NCBI GenBank assembly: GCA_038532735.1
Contig: JBCBAC010000012.1
Coordinates: 1-54,355 of the forward strand
Source of the DNA: JAHTBL01 sp038532735
GTDB lineage: Bacteria > Pseudomonadota > Alphaproteobacteria > Rhodobacterales > Rhodobacteraceae
Direction of reading: 5' to 3'
Length of the DNA stretch: 54,355 bases
The notes under the pieces are model-generated. The model made no database searches, was not told the DNA's origin, and saw only the letters and a program-made list of their open reading frames with translations. Both the position numbers and the translations under genes were made by a program. Below are positions 9,083-18,439 of this stretch, in pieces. Positions within the stretch are counted from its first letter, which is position 1; each line of letters opens with the position of its first letter.

Positions 9083-10381
9083 ATGCCATTTGAGACACCG
9101 GCCAGCGCGCCGAAGAAGATCGCTGTCATCGGGGCAGGGATCTCGGGCATGGGGGCTGCGCATATGCTGGCCGAAACCCATCGCGTCGTGCTTTTTGAAG
9201 CAGAAACGCGGTTGGGCGGGCATGCGCGCACATTGATCGCGGGACAGCGGGGCGATCAGCCTGTCGATACCGGTTTTCTGGTGTTCAACTACGCCAATTA
9301 TCCAAACATGGCGAAACTTTTCGATAAGCTCGACGTACCGGTTGTCGAAAGCAACATGAGCTTTGGTGCGTCGATCAATGGCGGCCAGCTGGAATATGCG
9401 CTGACCTCGCTTGATGCGTTATTTGCGCAGCGGCGCAACGCGGTGAACCCAAAGTTTATCGGCATGGTGCGCGATATCCTGCGGTTCAACAAACATGCGG
9501 TTCGCATCGCGCAGGACCGCAGCCTCACGATTGGCCAGTTCCTAGAAAAGCTGGGCTCAGGCGACTGGTTTCGGGAGCATTATCTGTTGCCCCTGTCCGG
9601 TGCGATCTGGTCGACACCGGTCGAGGGCATCATGGATTTCCCGGCCTACGCGTTGATTCAGTTCTTTGAAAACCACGCCTTGCTTGGCGTGTCGGGTCAG
9701 CATCAGTGGTATACGGTGCAAGGTGGCTCGATCCAGTATGTCACGCGGCTTGGCACGGCGATGAAGGCGCAAGGCGTAGATATCCGCTTGGGCGCTCCGA
9801 TTGATGGTGTCAAACGCGACGCGGCTGGCGTGCATGTCAAAGCCAAGGGTGGCGAGTGGGAGCTTTTTGACGAGGTCGTGTTCGCGACCCATTCGGATGA
9901 CAGCCTCGCCATGCTTGCTGATCCCTCACCCGAGGAAACGGCCAATCTGGGCGCTGTGAAATACCAGCCGAATGATGTCGTTCTGCATTGTGACGAGGCG
10001 ATCATGCCGCAATCGCGCAAGGTCTGGTCCTCGTGGAACTACACCGAAGGCTATGCCAAGCAGACCGACCGGATTGATCTGACCTATTGGATCAACTCGC
10101 TCCAGCCGATACCGAAAGAGGATCCGCATTTCGTGACGCTCAACACCACCCGCACTATTCGGGAGGAATGCATCTACGACCAGACGGTCCTGCGCCATCC
10201 AGTCTATGATATGCCCGCGCTGAATGCCCAGAAAGTTATTGCGAAGACCAACGGCACGAACCGCACTTGGTTCTGTGGCGCGTGGATGAAAAACGGCTTC
10301 CACGAAGATGGCCTGTCGAGTGCCATAGACGTGGTTGAGGCGCTCAACCGGGCGGCCCCAGCGGCTGTCGCGGCGGAGTGA
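9083..10381 (+). CDS. FAD-dependent amine-oxidase family protein (UfaD-like desaturase candidate)
   Basis: A 432-residue flavoprotein with the N-terminal FAD-binding motif GAGISGMGAAHML (from residue 17), the ARTL arginine region and a C-terminal FAD segment (GAWMKNGFHEDGLSSA). It is the first gene of a five-gene operon facing rpoE-chrR. From memory, the same order beside rpoE in R. sphaeroides (RSP_1091 to RSP_1087) is part of the RpoE regulon, and its first gene is the fatty-acid desaturase UfaD of furan fatty acid synthesis. Family and context are seen; the desaturase role is inference. Confidence 0.85.
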   Translation: MPFETPASAPKKIAVIGAGISGMGAAHMLAETHRVVLFEAETRLGGHARTLIAGQRGDQPVDTGFLVFNYANYPNMAKLFDKLDVPVVESNMSFGASINGGQLEYALTSLDALFAQRRNAVNPKFIGMVRDILRFNKHAVRIAQDRSLTIGQFLEKLGSGDWFREHYLLPLSGAIWSTPVEGIMDFPAYALIQFFENHALLGVSGQHQWYTVQGGSIQYVTRLGTAMKAQGVDIRLGAPIDGVKRDAAGVHVKAKGGEWELFDEVVFATHSDDSLAMLADPSPEETANLGAVKYQPNDVVLHCDEAIMPQSRKVWSSWNYTEGYAKQTDRIDLTYWINSLQPIPKEDPHFVTLNTTRTIREECIYDQTVLRHPVYDMPALNAQKVIAKTNGTNRTWFCGAWMKNGFHEDGLSSAIDVVEALNRAAPAAVAAE

Positions 10382-11133
10382 ACAGGGTTGATCATATCCC
10401 GGGGGAGACCTTCCACGGTCGGCGCGGCGCGATTGAAAACGCGTTCCGCTACTCGATTGATTACGTCATGCTTGATCCCGAGGCAGAGGCGTCGACGCCT
10501 GCGCTTTTCTCTCGCAACAAGGCCAATCTGACCGCGCTGCTGGACCGTGACCATGGCGGGTCGCCCCATGAAGGGCGCGGTGCGGCTTGGGTGCGGGACG
10601 TGCTGGAAGCGCATCATCTCGACTTGCCGGGGCGCGTGATCCTGCTCGCGCAACCGCGTGTTATGGGCCATGTCTTCAACCCGGTCAGTTTCTGGCTGTG
10701 CCATGATGCAACGGACCGCCTTTGTGCCGTGATTGCAGAGGTGACGAACACGTTCGGGGACCGTCACTCTTACCTCTGTCATCACGACGATCTGCGTGAG
10801 ATCAGTCGGGAGGATACTCTTCAGGCGACGAAGATTTTCCACGTCTCGCCCTTCCAGCAGATCGAAGGCGGCTACACGTTCCGCTTTGACATCCGCGACG
10901 ACAAGATCGGGATCTGGATCGATTACACTGCGGGCAATGGCGGGCTGATTGCGACGCTGACTGGCAAGCGGGTGCCGCTGACGAACGCGGGCATCGTGAA
11001 AGCCTGCCTGCGCCGTCCTTTCGGGTCGCGCCGCGTGCTGGGGCTGATCCACTGGCAGGCGCTGAAGCTGTGGCTGAAAGGCGCGCGCTATAACGTGCGG
11101 CCCGAGCCGCCTGCGCAAGACGTTTCAAAATGA
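10378..11133 (+). CDS. DUF1365 protein
   Basis: A 251-residue protein of the DUF1365 family, with the family-like segments QPRVMGHVFNPVSFW and HVSPFQQIEGGYTFRF. It starts with GTG overlapping the stop of the upstream flavoprotein gene (GTGA) and is itself overlapped by the MFS gene (ATGA). The family is often found with lipid-modifying enzymes and RpoE-ChrR; the biochemical role is not known to me. Co-translation with its neighbours suggests one pathway for membrane lipids under oxidative stress. Confidence 0.87.
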   Translation: MNRVDHIPGETFHGRRGAIENAFRYSIDYVMLDPEAEASTPALFSRNKANLTALLDRDHGGSPHEGRGAAWVRDVLEAHHLDLPGRVILLAQPRVMGHVFNPVSFWLCHDATDRLCAVIAEVTNTFGDRHSYLCHHDDLREISREDTLQATKIFHVSPFQQIEGGYTFRFDIRDDKIGIWIDYTAGNGGLIATLTGKRVPLTNAGIVKACLRRPFGSRRVLGLIHWQALKLWLKGARYNVRPEPPAQDVSK

Positions 11134-12371
11134 GCACGGCTGCCCTGAAGCCAGTGTCGGAACGTCTTCCGGCCTATTCGCTGTTCGCGATGGTTTTGTC
11201 GGGCGCGGGCCTGCCGATCTATATCTACGCACCGAAATTCTACGCGGATAACTTCGGCGTCAGCCTCACGGCGCTGGGCGCTGTGCTGTTTGGCCTTCGC
11301 CTGTTTGACGTCGTGCAGGACCCGGTTTTGGGCTGGCTGTCAGAGCGTCTGGGCGACGCGCGCCGTCTCGCGGTCTGGGGCGGTGCAGCGCTCTTGGCGC
11401 TTTCGATGATCGGGCTCTTCGCCGTGGCACCTCCGATGCCCCCTCTCGTGTGGTTTGGTATCACGATCACCGGGCTGTTCACGGCTTTCAGCTTTCTTAG
11501 CATCAACTTTTATGCCCAAGGTGTCGGTAAGGCCGATACCGTCCGCGGCGGGCATATGCGCCTTGCCGCTTGGCGCGAGACCGGAGCGCTGTTGGGTGTT
11601 TGCATTGCAGCTGTGGCGCCGACGCTGCTGGCGGATTACGTGGACAGCCCATTTGCCGTTTTCGCTTACAGCTTCGCGATCATCACCCTTCTTGCGACGA
11701 TCGCGATGATGCCGGAATGGCGGGGCAGTGTCACGAATGAGCCCTCTCCGATCCGGGATATCCTTGCAGATAAACTGGCGCGCCGCTTGTTGATCCTTGC
11801 GCTGGTAAACGCTGCACCACTTGCCGTGTCCTCGACGCTCTTTCTGTTTTACGTGGAAAGCCGCCTCGGAGCGCCGGGGATGGAAGGCCCGCTTCTTGTG
11901 CTCTTCTTTTTGGCGGCTGCGGCGTCCAGTCCGTTCTGGTCTTGGCTGGCGGGCAAGATCGGCCCGAAATACGCGCTCTTTTCGGCGATGATCCTCGCGA
12001 TTGCGTCCTTTGCCGTTGTGCTGACATTGGGCGAGGGCGACACGACGGCCTTTGCGATCATCTGCGTTTTGTCTGGTGCCACGATTGGCGCAGACCTGAC
12101 CCTGATGCCTGCGCTTTTTGCGAAACGGATGGCGAAAATTTCGCCCAATGGCGGGCAGGGCTTTGGCCTCTGGTCCCTTGTTTCCAAGTTTACGCTCGCT
12201 TTTGCGGCAGCAGCGCTACTTCCCATCCTAGAAGCCAATGGATTCAGCGCTGGAGACGCCAACTCAGAAGTAGCGCTGGCCACATTAACGTATCTTTATG
12301 CATTGGTGCCTTGTGCACTGAAACTCATCGCCGTGGCATTGCTTGCGGCGACCTCTTTGGAAGAAGGCTAA
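11130..12371 (+). CDS. MFS transporter of the stress-lipid operon
   Basis: A 413-residue membrane protein of the major facilitator type (about 12 hydrophobic segments), resembling the glycoside-pentoside-hexuronide cation symporter branch in RLFDVVQDPVLGWLSER and RLAAWRETGALLG. It overlaps the DUF1365 gene by ATGA. Its position in the RpoE-linked operon suggests a lipid-related substrate rather than a sugar, but the sequence alone does not show this. Confidence 0.85.
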   Translation: MSTAALKPVSERLPAYSLFAMVLSGAGLPIYIYAPKFYADNFGVSLTALGAVLFGLRLFDVVQDPVLGWLSERLGDARRLAVWGGAALLALSMIGLFAVAPPMPPLVWFGITITGLFTAFSFLSINFYAQGVGKADTVRGGHMRLAAWRETGALLGVCIAAVAPTLLADYVDSPFAVFAYSFAIITLLATIAMMPEWRGSVTNEPSPIRDILADKLARRLLILALVNAAPLAVSSTLFLFYVESRLGAPGMEGPLLVLFFLAAAASSPFWSWLAGKIGPKYALFSAMILAIASFAVVLTLGEGDTTAFAIICVLSGATIGADLTLMPALFAKRMAKISPNGGQGFGLWSLVSKFTLAFAAAALLPILEANGFSAGDANSEVALATLTYLYALVPCALKLIAVALLAATSLEEG

Positions 12372-12376
12372 GACCC

Positions 12377-12940
12377 ATGGATTATGTGCTCTACATCCTC
12401 TTTGGCATCGCCCTCGTAATTGCGGTGTTGTGGAGCAAGAACCGTTTCCTGTCCTTCAAGGCGCAAAGCCCGGATGACTATGACGGCAAAGGCCCGCAGT
12501 TCGATATTCGCGAACATCTCTCTGGTCCGATCATCTGCGAAGGCGTGATCTATGGCCCCACCGGGCGCGTGTCCTCGCGTTTCGTGGCCGACTTTGATGC
12601 CGAGTGGAACGGCAATGTCGGAACGATGAAGGAAGTCTTTCGTTACGATTCAGGAAGCACGCAGGAACGCGAGTGGACGCTGACGCTGGGCAATGATGGC
12701 TCCATCAAGGCTGAAGCACCCGATGTGATCGGTGCGGGAACAGGTAAGCAGCAAGGGTCTGCCGTGCAGCTGAATTACCGTATCAAGCTGGGTGAGGATG
12801 CGGGTGGGCATGTGTTGGACACGACCGATTGGATGTATCTAGTCGAAAACGGCTCGATCATGAACCGCAGCCAGTTCCGCAAGTTTGGGTTCAAAGTGGC
12901 CGAGTTGGTCGCGACGATGAGGAAAAAGGAAACGACGTGA
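12377..12940 (+). CDS. DUF3833 protein
   Basis: A 187-residue protein with one N-terminal membrane segment (YVLYILFGIALVIAVLW) and a soluble domain of the DUF3833 type, with GPTGRVSSRFVADFDAEW and NRSQFRKFGFKVAELV. The ATG at 12377 lies five bases after the MFS stop codon. The SDR gene overlaps its 3' end (GTGA). DUF3833 genes recur beside DUF1365 and cyclopropane-type lipid genes; a role in lipid handling is inference. Confidence 0.83.
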   Translation: MDYVLYILFGIALVIAVLWSKNRFLSFKAQSPDDYDGKGPQFDIREHLSGPIICEGVIYGPTGRVSSRFVADFDAEWNGNVGTMKEVFRYDSGSTQEREWTLTLGNDGSIKAEAPDVIGAGTGKQQGSAVQLNYRIKLGEDAGGHVLDTTDWMYLVENGSIMNRSQFRKFGFKVAELVATMRKKETT

Positions 12941-13668
12941 AAGACTGGAATGGGAAGCGCTATTGGTTGGTCGGGGCAAGCGAAGGTCTGGGCCGCGCCG
13001 TAGCAGAAGTGATGAGCCGGGCGGGGGTCGAGGTGATCGTCTCTGCCCGCTCGGAAGACCGGCTCAAGGAACTGGTCGCAGAGCTTCCCGGGAAGGCCTC
13101 TTACGTGACGGTCGATGTGTCGGACCGCGAAAGCGTCGAAGCTGCCGCAAAAGAGGTGGGCGAGATTGATGGCGTTGTCTTCTTGGCTGGCATCTACTGG
13201 CCCATGAAAGTCCACGAATGGGACACCGAGAAGGCCGAGACAATGGCCGATGTGAACTTCACTGGCGCATTCCGCGTCGTCGGGTCTGTCATCGGTGACA
13301 TGCTTGAGAAAGACAAAGGCCATATCGTTCTGACCGGTAGCTTGTCGGGCTTCCGCGGTTTGCCCGGAACGGTCGGCTATGGCGCGTCAAAAGCAGGTGT
13401 CATGTATCTGGCGGAGTCCATGCATGCCGATCTGCGCGGCACGGGCATCAAGATGCAGGTTGTAAATCCCGGCTTCATCAAAACCCGCCTGACGGAGAAG
13501 AATGACTTCTCCATGCCCTTCATCATGGAGCCCGAAGACGCCGCCAAGGAATTCTTCGAGCACATGAATGATGATAGCTTCAAAAAGAGCTTCCCGATGG
13601 TGTTTTCCTGGCTCTTTCGCGTCAGTCAGTTTCTGCCCGATTGGCTCTATTACCGCATTTTTGCGTAA
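12937..13668 (+). CDS. Short-chain dehydrogenase/reductase
   Basis: A 243-residue SDR enzyme. The cofactor motif GASEGLGR is at residues 13-20, and the catalytic Ser135 (LTGSLSG), Tyr148 and Lys152 (YGASK) are in the classical order. Translation should start at the GTG at 12937, which overlaps the stop of the DUF3833 gene; an upstream ATG in the same frame would lie deep inside that gene. It is the last gene of the operon that faces rpoE-chrR. The substrate is unknown, with lipids likely from context. Confidence 0.87.
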   Translation: MKDWNGKRYWLVGASEGLGRAVAEVMSRAGVEVIVSARSEDRLKELVAELPGKASYVTVDVSDRESVEAAAKEVGEIDGVVFLAGIYWPMKVHEWDTEKAETMADVNFTGAFRVVGSVIGDMLEKDKGHIVLTGSLSGFRGLPGTVGYGASKAGVMYLAESMHADLRGTGIKMQVVNPGFIKTRLTEKNDFSMPFIMEPEDAAKEFFEHMNDDSFKKSFPMVFSWLFRVSQFLPDWLYYRIFA

Positions 13669-13739
13669 ACGCTTGTCACAGATCAAACGGCGTCGGGCCT
13701 GCGCAGGCTAGGGTTTCTCAACAACTCTGGGAGGCGCCA

Positions 13740-14057
13740 ATGCTTGATATCGACACATCCAAAATCGCCCAAGTGATCCTCTACGCGCGTGAAATGGACC
13801 GCGCGGAGCCTGAATTGCGCGGGTTCATCGACAATCTCAACGAGGATGAGAAGTCCTCCCTCGTGGCGGTGATGTGGATCGGGCGCGACAGCTTTGACGC
13901 TACCGATCTGGAGGAGGCGAAAGAGACTGCCCGTCAGGAGGCGACAACGCCAACAGCCGATTACCTGATGGGCACGCCGCATCTGGCGGATCATCTGGAA
14001 AACGGTCTTGATGCGCTGGGGATCAGTGCGACCGACGCAGAGGATGATCTGCTTTAA
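13740..14057 (+). CDS. DUF3775-type small protein
   Basis: A 105-residue acidic soluble protein with a good ribosome site (GGGAGG) before the ATG at 13740. The pattern ILYAREMD, RGFIDNLNEDEKSSLVAVMW and a late PHLADHLENGLDALG resembles the DUF3775 family found across Rhodobacterales and Rhizobiales; no function is established. Its stop overlaps the stop of the convergent saccharopine dehydrogenase family gene. Confidence 0.78.
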   Translation: MLDIDTSKIAQVILYAREMDRAEPELRGFIDNLNEDEKSSLVAVMWIGRDSFDATDLEEAKETARQEATTPTADYLMGTPHLADHLENGLDALGISATDAEDDLL

Positions 14058-15193
14058 GTGTGATCCACCACAGCCAGATGTTGCGCCAGCTCATCCACCG
14101 CTGAAAGCCATGCATTGAAAAGCGCGGGCTCGCTTGGTGCGGCGGAGACGCCTGTGGGCAGTTGGCCATTCAGCACAGCTTCAACACCCAACGAGACAGG
14201 GATTGAGACGAGGCGCGCCATCGCGGTTCCCGCGTCATCGCCCCACGCATCCATCGCATAGGTCTTGTGATAGACCGTCTTGCCGTCCCGCTCCGCCTGC
14301 AAGGAAACACACAGCACCACGCGGTCAGGCTCGCCTTCCTCATACGCATTCTCCGCCCAGAATTGATCGGCCATCTCTTTGAGACGGGCCTCCCCTGCCG
14401 GGCCTTCCAGCGTTTCGATCTCGCGGAACACGGGCGTCCAGGCGTCTTTCCAGCCGTTCAGGCGCAGGGTGCCGCGCACAAAGTCGCGGACCTTCCAAGC
14501 GGGGTCGAATTTGTAGTCCTCCATGAACGGCAGCGAGTCGCGGTTGGGGTAGACCTCAAAGCTCTCGGGCGCTTCAAGCGGGGCCATGTAACTGCTGATC
14601 GCGTCCCACGGGCGGGCCACATTGAATTCCTTGAAATCACGCCGGGATTTGGAAGGGGACCGGAGCGCCTTCAGCACACCCAACGGCGCCCAGCTGAATT
14701 TGTAGCGGAACGGGTTGGGATGCTTCGGGATACCCCCGCAATAGGAAATGAAAGACAGCACATTCTCGCCGTCATAAGCATCGGAGGCGCGGTAATCGGC
14801 AACCAGCCAATGGGCCATTAGATGGTCGATACCGGGGTCCAGCCCCACCTCGTTCACGAGCGATACGCCAGCGGCTTCGGCTTTGGCGTGCAGCGCGCGC
14901 ATCTCGGGCGCGATATAGCTGGAGCTGACGAAATGAGCGCCTTTGCCAATCGCCATCTCCGCCAGCGGAACATGCCAATCGCCGGGCAGCATCGACACGA
15001 TCACATCGCCTGGCTGTGTCTCTGCCGCAAGGACATCAAGATCAAACGCCTGAATGCGTTTGGTCAGATCGCCCAACGCGTCCTGTGCCTTCTCGACCGT
15101 TCGGTTCCAGACCGTGACCTCATGCCCGGCCTCGACCAGACGCCGCAGGCCAGGGATTGCGGACAGACCTGTCCCACACCAATGGATCGTCAT
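14054..15193 (-). CDS. Saccharopine dehydrogenase family protein (glutamate-forming type)
   Basis: A 379-residue NAD(P)-binding protein of the saccharopine reductase/dehydrogenase family, with an N-terminal Rossmann motif (WCGTGLSAIPGLRRL) and the family segments NEVGLDPGIDHLMAH and SYCGGIPKHPNPFRYKFSW. It likely converts saccharopine to glutamate and aminoadipate semialdehyde, or the reverse. It starts three bases after the stop of the lysine-forming partner gene, so the two form an operon for lysine breakdown through saccharopine. Confidence 0.87.
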   Translation of the reverse strand: MTIHWCGTGLSAIPGLRRLVEAGHEVTVWNRTVEKAQDALGDLTKRIQAFDLDVLAAETQPGDVIVSMLPGDWHVPLAEMAIGKGAHFVSSSYIAPEMRALHAKAEAAGVSLVNEVGLDPGIDHLMAHWLVADYRASDAYDGENVLSFISYCGGIPKHPNPFRYKFSWAPLGVLKALRSPSKSRRDFKEFNVARPWDAISSYMAPLEAPESFEVYPNRDSLPFMEDYKFDPAWKVRDFVRGTLRLNGWKDAWTPVFREIETLEGPAGEARLKEMADQFWAENAYEEGEPDRVVLCVSLQAERDGKTVYHKTYAMDAWGDDAGTAMARLVSIPVSLGVEAVLNGQLPTGVSAAPSEPALFNAWLSAVDELAQHLAVVDHT

Positions 15194-15196
15194 TGC

Positions 15197-16249
15197 TCAA
15201 ACCTTTCCAATATGAGTGTCGAACGTCGCCTTCGCGCGGCCCCAGGTGCCTGCGTCGATGGCATCAAGCTGCTGGAGCGTTGGCAAAAGCTGGCCTGCAT
15301 AATCCTCAGAGCTTTCGACAGGCAGCATTGAAGGCAGGTTGTCGATGGCCGTCACGTCGAGCATGGGGGTGTCATGAACTCGGAGCGCAGGTTCTTCCCA
15401 AGTGGTCACGCGGTCGTAGACCTTGATCGGGTTGAAATCGCTGTCCGGATCGCAGGCGATATCGCCGATGACGGACAGTTTGCGTGTCGCCGTTTTGGCC
15501 GACGCTGGCACGAAAACCGGGGTGCCGGGCCGTGCAAGAATGCAATTGAAGAATAGCTCATTCCGTAGGATTTCGGGGAAGGGTCCGCCATGGGCGGTCT
15601 CGGCCATATCCCAACCGGTGACAGGCACGCCCATATGCGTACAAAGATCCGCCGCACCTGTGCCGACGCGCCCCAAAGCGCCAATGATCAGCGCGGAGGG
15701 GCGTGTAAAAGCCCCGCTCAGATCACTTTGCAGATCGGCCAGCAAATGTTTGGAGCTGTCATAGACGCCGACCGGCCCGCAAATCTCGCCGCGCTGTTGG
15801 GCGGCCCAGCATTTCAGTGCAACGGCTGCGCCCGCATAGCCCGCCCAATAGCCAAAAGCGGCAACGCGGCGGCTGTCTTCGTCGACAAGGTATTCCAGAT
15901 CGTAAAGCGTCCCGCCGCCTGCCTTGAAACGCGCGAGCAGCTGTTTGCCAGAGGGCTGCCCTTTGTAAGCATGGCCAAACATGATGTGGCGATGGGTCAG
16001 CGGTGTGCCGTCTTCGGGCAGTTCCTTCAGACCGAAGATCACGGTGTCTTGCGGGGCCTGCCGCCACGAATTCTCGGGCGCGATCTCGCATCCGGCCTCT
16101 GCATAGCCTTGAAGGGGAATCGCTCTGGCGCTGCTTTCCTCGACCGTGACGCGCAGACCGGCTTGCAAAAGCGCCTTTGCGCCGTCTGGCGTCAGACCGA
16201 CGCGTTGCTCATGCGCGCGCTCTTCGGCGCGGACCCAAAGATGTGTCAT
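15197..16249 (-). CDS. Saccharopine dehydrogenase, L-lysine-forming type
   Basis: A 350-residue protein of the alanine dehydrogenase/LYS1 family that joins lysine and 2-oxoglutarate into saccharopine (or splits it). The start at 16249 is chosen because GGGAGG lies just before it and the protein then begins MTHLWVRAEERAHEQRVGL as in the family. The substrate histidine region (RHIMFGHAYKGQ) and the nucleotide motif (IIGALGRVGTGA) are present. It is the first gene of a two-gene operon with the glutamate-forming partner. Confidence 0.88.
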   Translation of the reverse strand: MTHLWVRAEERAHEQRVGLTPDGAKALLQAGLRVTVEESSARAIPLQGYAEAGCEIAPENSWRQAPQDTVIFGLKELPEDGTPLTHRHIMFGHAYKGQPSGKQLLARFKAGGGTLYDLEYLVDEDSRRVAAFGYWAGYAGAAVALKCWAAQQRGEICGPVGVYDSSKHLLADLQSDLSGAFTRPSALIIGALGRVGTGAADLCTHMGVPVTGWDMAETAHGGPFPEILRNELFFNCILARPGTPVFVPASAKTATRKLSVIGDIACDPDSDFNPIKVYDRVTTWEEPALRVHDTPMLDVTAIDNLPSMLPVESSEDYAGQLLPTLQQLDAIDAGTWGRAKATFDTHIGKV

Positions 16250-16329
16250 GCATCCCTCCCGATTTCCCAAAGGCTTAGGCAAAAACGACCCTGATGCCAA
16301 TGCTCCTTACGCGGGCTATGCGCGATAAC

Positions 16330-16343
16330 TGAACAAGCGTTCA
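16330..16343. promoter_or_regulatory. Inverted repeat upstream of the acyl-CoA synthetase gene
   Basis: TGAAC and GTTCA face each other across AAGC. It lies about 95 bases before the ATG at 16439 and 11 bases before TTGACG (16354-16359), which could be a -35 element. Such short palindromes are typical of TetR-family operators; no matching regulator gene is in the window. Confidence 0.4.
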
Positions 16344-16438
16344 AAAAAATCATTTGACGGAACGTCGCAGCCACCGCATCATTCTAATAACCCGCGACGA
16401 ACGGGAACTGCCAAGTGCAGGTCTGGGAGGACTTCACG

Positions 16439-18409
16439 ATGAACACGACTGCTGCGCCCGAGGGGGCGTTGGTCTCTATTCCGCATCTTCTTGCGCGCAA
16501 CGTCGCCCAGTTTGGCGACAAGGCCGCGTATCGCGAGAAGGAGTTTGGGATTTGGCAAAGCTGGACATGGGCTGAGGCCGAGGCAGAGATCCGGTCGATT
16601 GCGCTTGGCCTGCTGGAACTGGGCGTCGAGAAGGGCGACTTCATCGCCATCATCGGGCGCAATCGTCCGGCGATGTATTGGTCGATGGTAGCCGCGCAAA
16701 TGTGCGGTGCGGTGCCCGTGCCGCTTTATCAGGACGCTGTCGCCGAAGAGATGGCTTACGTGCTGGAGCATTGCGGCGCGCGCTTTGTGATCGTGGGCGA
16801 TCAGGAGCAGGTCGACAAGGTCATCGAGGTGCAGGAGACGGTCAAGGGCATCGACCAGATCATCTATCAGGACCGCCGCGGGATGCGGAAGTATGACCAC
16901 ACGCATATGAATGCGCTGGACGATGTGCAGGCCACCGGGCGCGCTGCGCATGAGCGGTTCGATAAGGAGCTGGACGCCCGCTGGCAGAGCCTTGGGTATG
17001 ATGACACCTGCGTGATGCTTTACACGTCGGGGACGACGGGGCGGCCCAAAGGTGTCGTGTTGTCGAACCGCAATATCATCGAGACCTCGAAGAACTCCGC
17101 CGAGTTCGACAATCTGCTGCCGGGCGATGAGGTGCTGGCCTATCTACCGATGGCTTGGGTCGGTGATTTCATCTTCTCCATAGGGCAAGCCTATTGGACC
17201 GGGTTCTGCGTGAACTGCCCCGAAAGCGCGGGCACGATGATGACGGACCTGCGCGAGATCGGGCCGTCTTATTACTTCGCCCCGCCGCGGATTTTCGAGA
17301 CGCAGCTGACAAACGTCATGATCCGGATGGAGGATGCGGGCGCGCTTAAACAGTGGCTGTTCAAGACCTTCATGGCGCATGCCAAGAAGGTGGGGCCAAA
17401 GATCCTGGACAGCCAGGATGTCAGCGCGATGGACAAGCTGAAATATGCGCTGGGCAATCTCTTTGTATACGGCCCTTTGAAGAACACGCTAGGCCTGTCG
17501 AAGGTCCGTGTGGGCTACACTGCCGGAGAGGCGATTGGCCCGGAACTCTTTGATTTCTATCGCTCTTTAGGGATCAACCTGAAGCAACTTTATGGCCAGA
17601 CCGAAGCGTCGGTTTTCATCACGCAGCAGAAGGATGGCGAAGTCCGCTCGGACACGGTCGGCACGCCGACGCCGGGTGTGGAGCTGAAGATCGCGGAGAA
17701 TGGCGAGGTGTTTTATCGCTCTCCGGGCGTGTTTGTGGAGTATTACAAGAACGCCGACAGCACCGCCGACACCAAGGATGGTGAGGGCTGGGTGGCAACC
17801 GGGGACGCCGGGTTCATCGAGCCAGAAACAGGTCAGCTCCGGATCATCGACCGGGCCAAGGATGTGGGCAAGATGGCTGACGGGCGGCTTTTCGCGCCGA
17901 AATACGTGGAGAACAAGCTGAAGTTCTTCCCCAATATTCTGGAGGCTGTCGTCTTCGGCGCGGACCGTGCGATGTGCACGGCCTTTATTAACATTGACCT
18001 GACCGCCGTCGGAAACTGGGCGGAGCGCAACAACATCGCCTATGCCAGCTATCAGGAATTGGCAGGCCACCCGCAGGTTTTGGCGACGATCCAAAGCCAT
18101 GTGGAAGAGGTCAATGAGAGCATCGCGCAGGATGAAATGCTGTCAGGCTGCCAGATCCACCGCTTTCTGGTCCTCCATAAAGAACTCGACGCCGACGATG
18201 GCGAGATGACCCGCACCCGCAAGGTTCGGCGCCGGATTGTGGAGGAGAAATTCTCCGATCTGATTAACGCGCTGTACGATGGGTCTTCGCAGGTCTCGAC
18301 GGTGACGGAAGTGACCTATGAGGATGGGCGCAAAGGCTCGATCAAGGCGACGCTTGAGCTGCGCGATGTGAAGGTTGTCGACCAGCAACAGCAGATGGCG
18401 GCGGAGTGA
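16439..18409 (+). CDS. AMP-dependent long-chain acyl-CoA synthetase family protein
   Basis: A 656-residue adenylate-forming ligase that activates a carboxylic acid to its CoA thioester. The AMP-binding P-loop reads MLYTSGTTGRPKG (about residue 198), with YGQTEASV and TGDAGFIEPE as the later adenylation motifs and DRAKDVGKMADG near the hinge. The ATG at 16439 has GGGAGGA seven bases before it. It heads an ABC-transporter gene cluster that ends with a second adenylate-forming gene, so it may activate the acid that the transporter brings in. The true substrate is not readable from the sequence. Confidence 0.9.
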   Translation: MNTTAAPEGALVSIPHLLARNVAQFGDKAAYREKEFGIWQSWTWAEAEAEIRSIALGLLELGVEKGDFIAIIGRNRPAMYWSMVAAQMCGAVPVPLYQDAVAEEMAYVLEHCGARFVIVGDQEQVDKVIEVQETVKGIDQIIYQDRRGMRKYDHTHMNALDDVQATGRAAHERFDKELDARWQSLGYDDTCVMLYTSGTTGRPKGVVLSNRNIIETSKNSAEFDNLLPGDEVLAYLPMAWVGDFIFSIGQAYWTGFCVNCPESAGTMMTDLREIGPSYYFAPPRIFETQLTNVMIRMEDAGALKQWLFKTFMAHAKKVGPKILDSQDVSAMDKLKYALGNLFVYGPLKNTLGLSKVRVGYTAGEAIGPELFDFYRSLGINLKQLYGQTEASVFITQQKDGEVRSDTVGTPTPGVELKIAENGEVFYRSPGVFVEYYKNADSTADTKDGEGWVATGDAGFIEPETGQLRIIDRAKDVGKMADGRLFAPKYVENKLKFFPNILEAVVFGADRAMCTAFINIDLTAVGNWAERNNIAYASYQELAGHPQVLATIQSHVEEVNESIAQDEMLSGCQIHRFLVLHKELDADDGEMTRTRKVRRRIVEEKFSDLINALYDGSSQVSTVTEVTYEDGRKGSIKATLELRDVKVVDQQQQMAAE

Positions 18410-18439
18410 TTTCATGAGCAATTACAGTCAGGTGGCATC

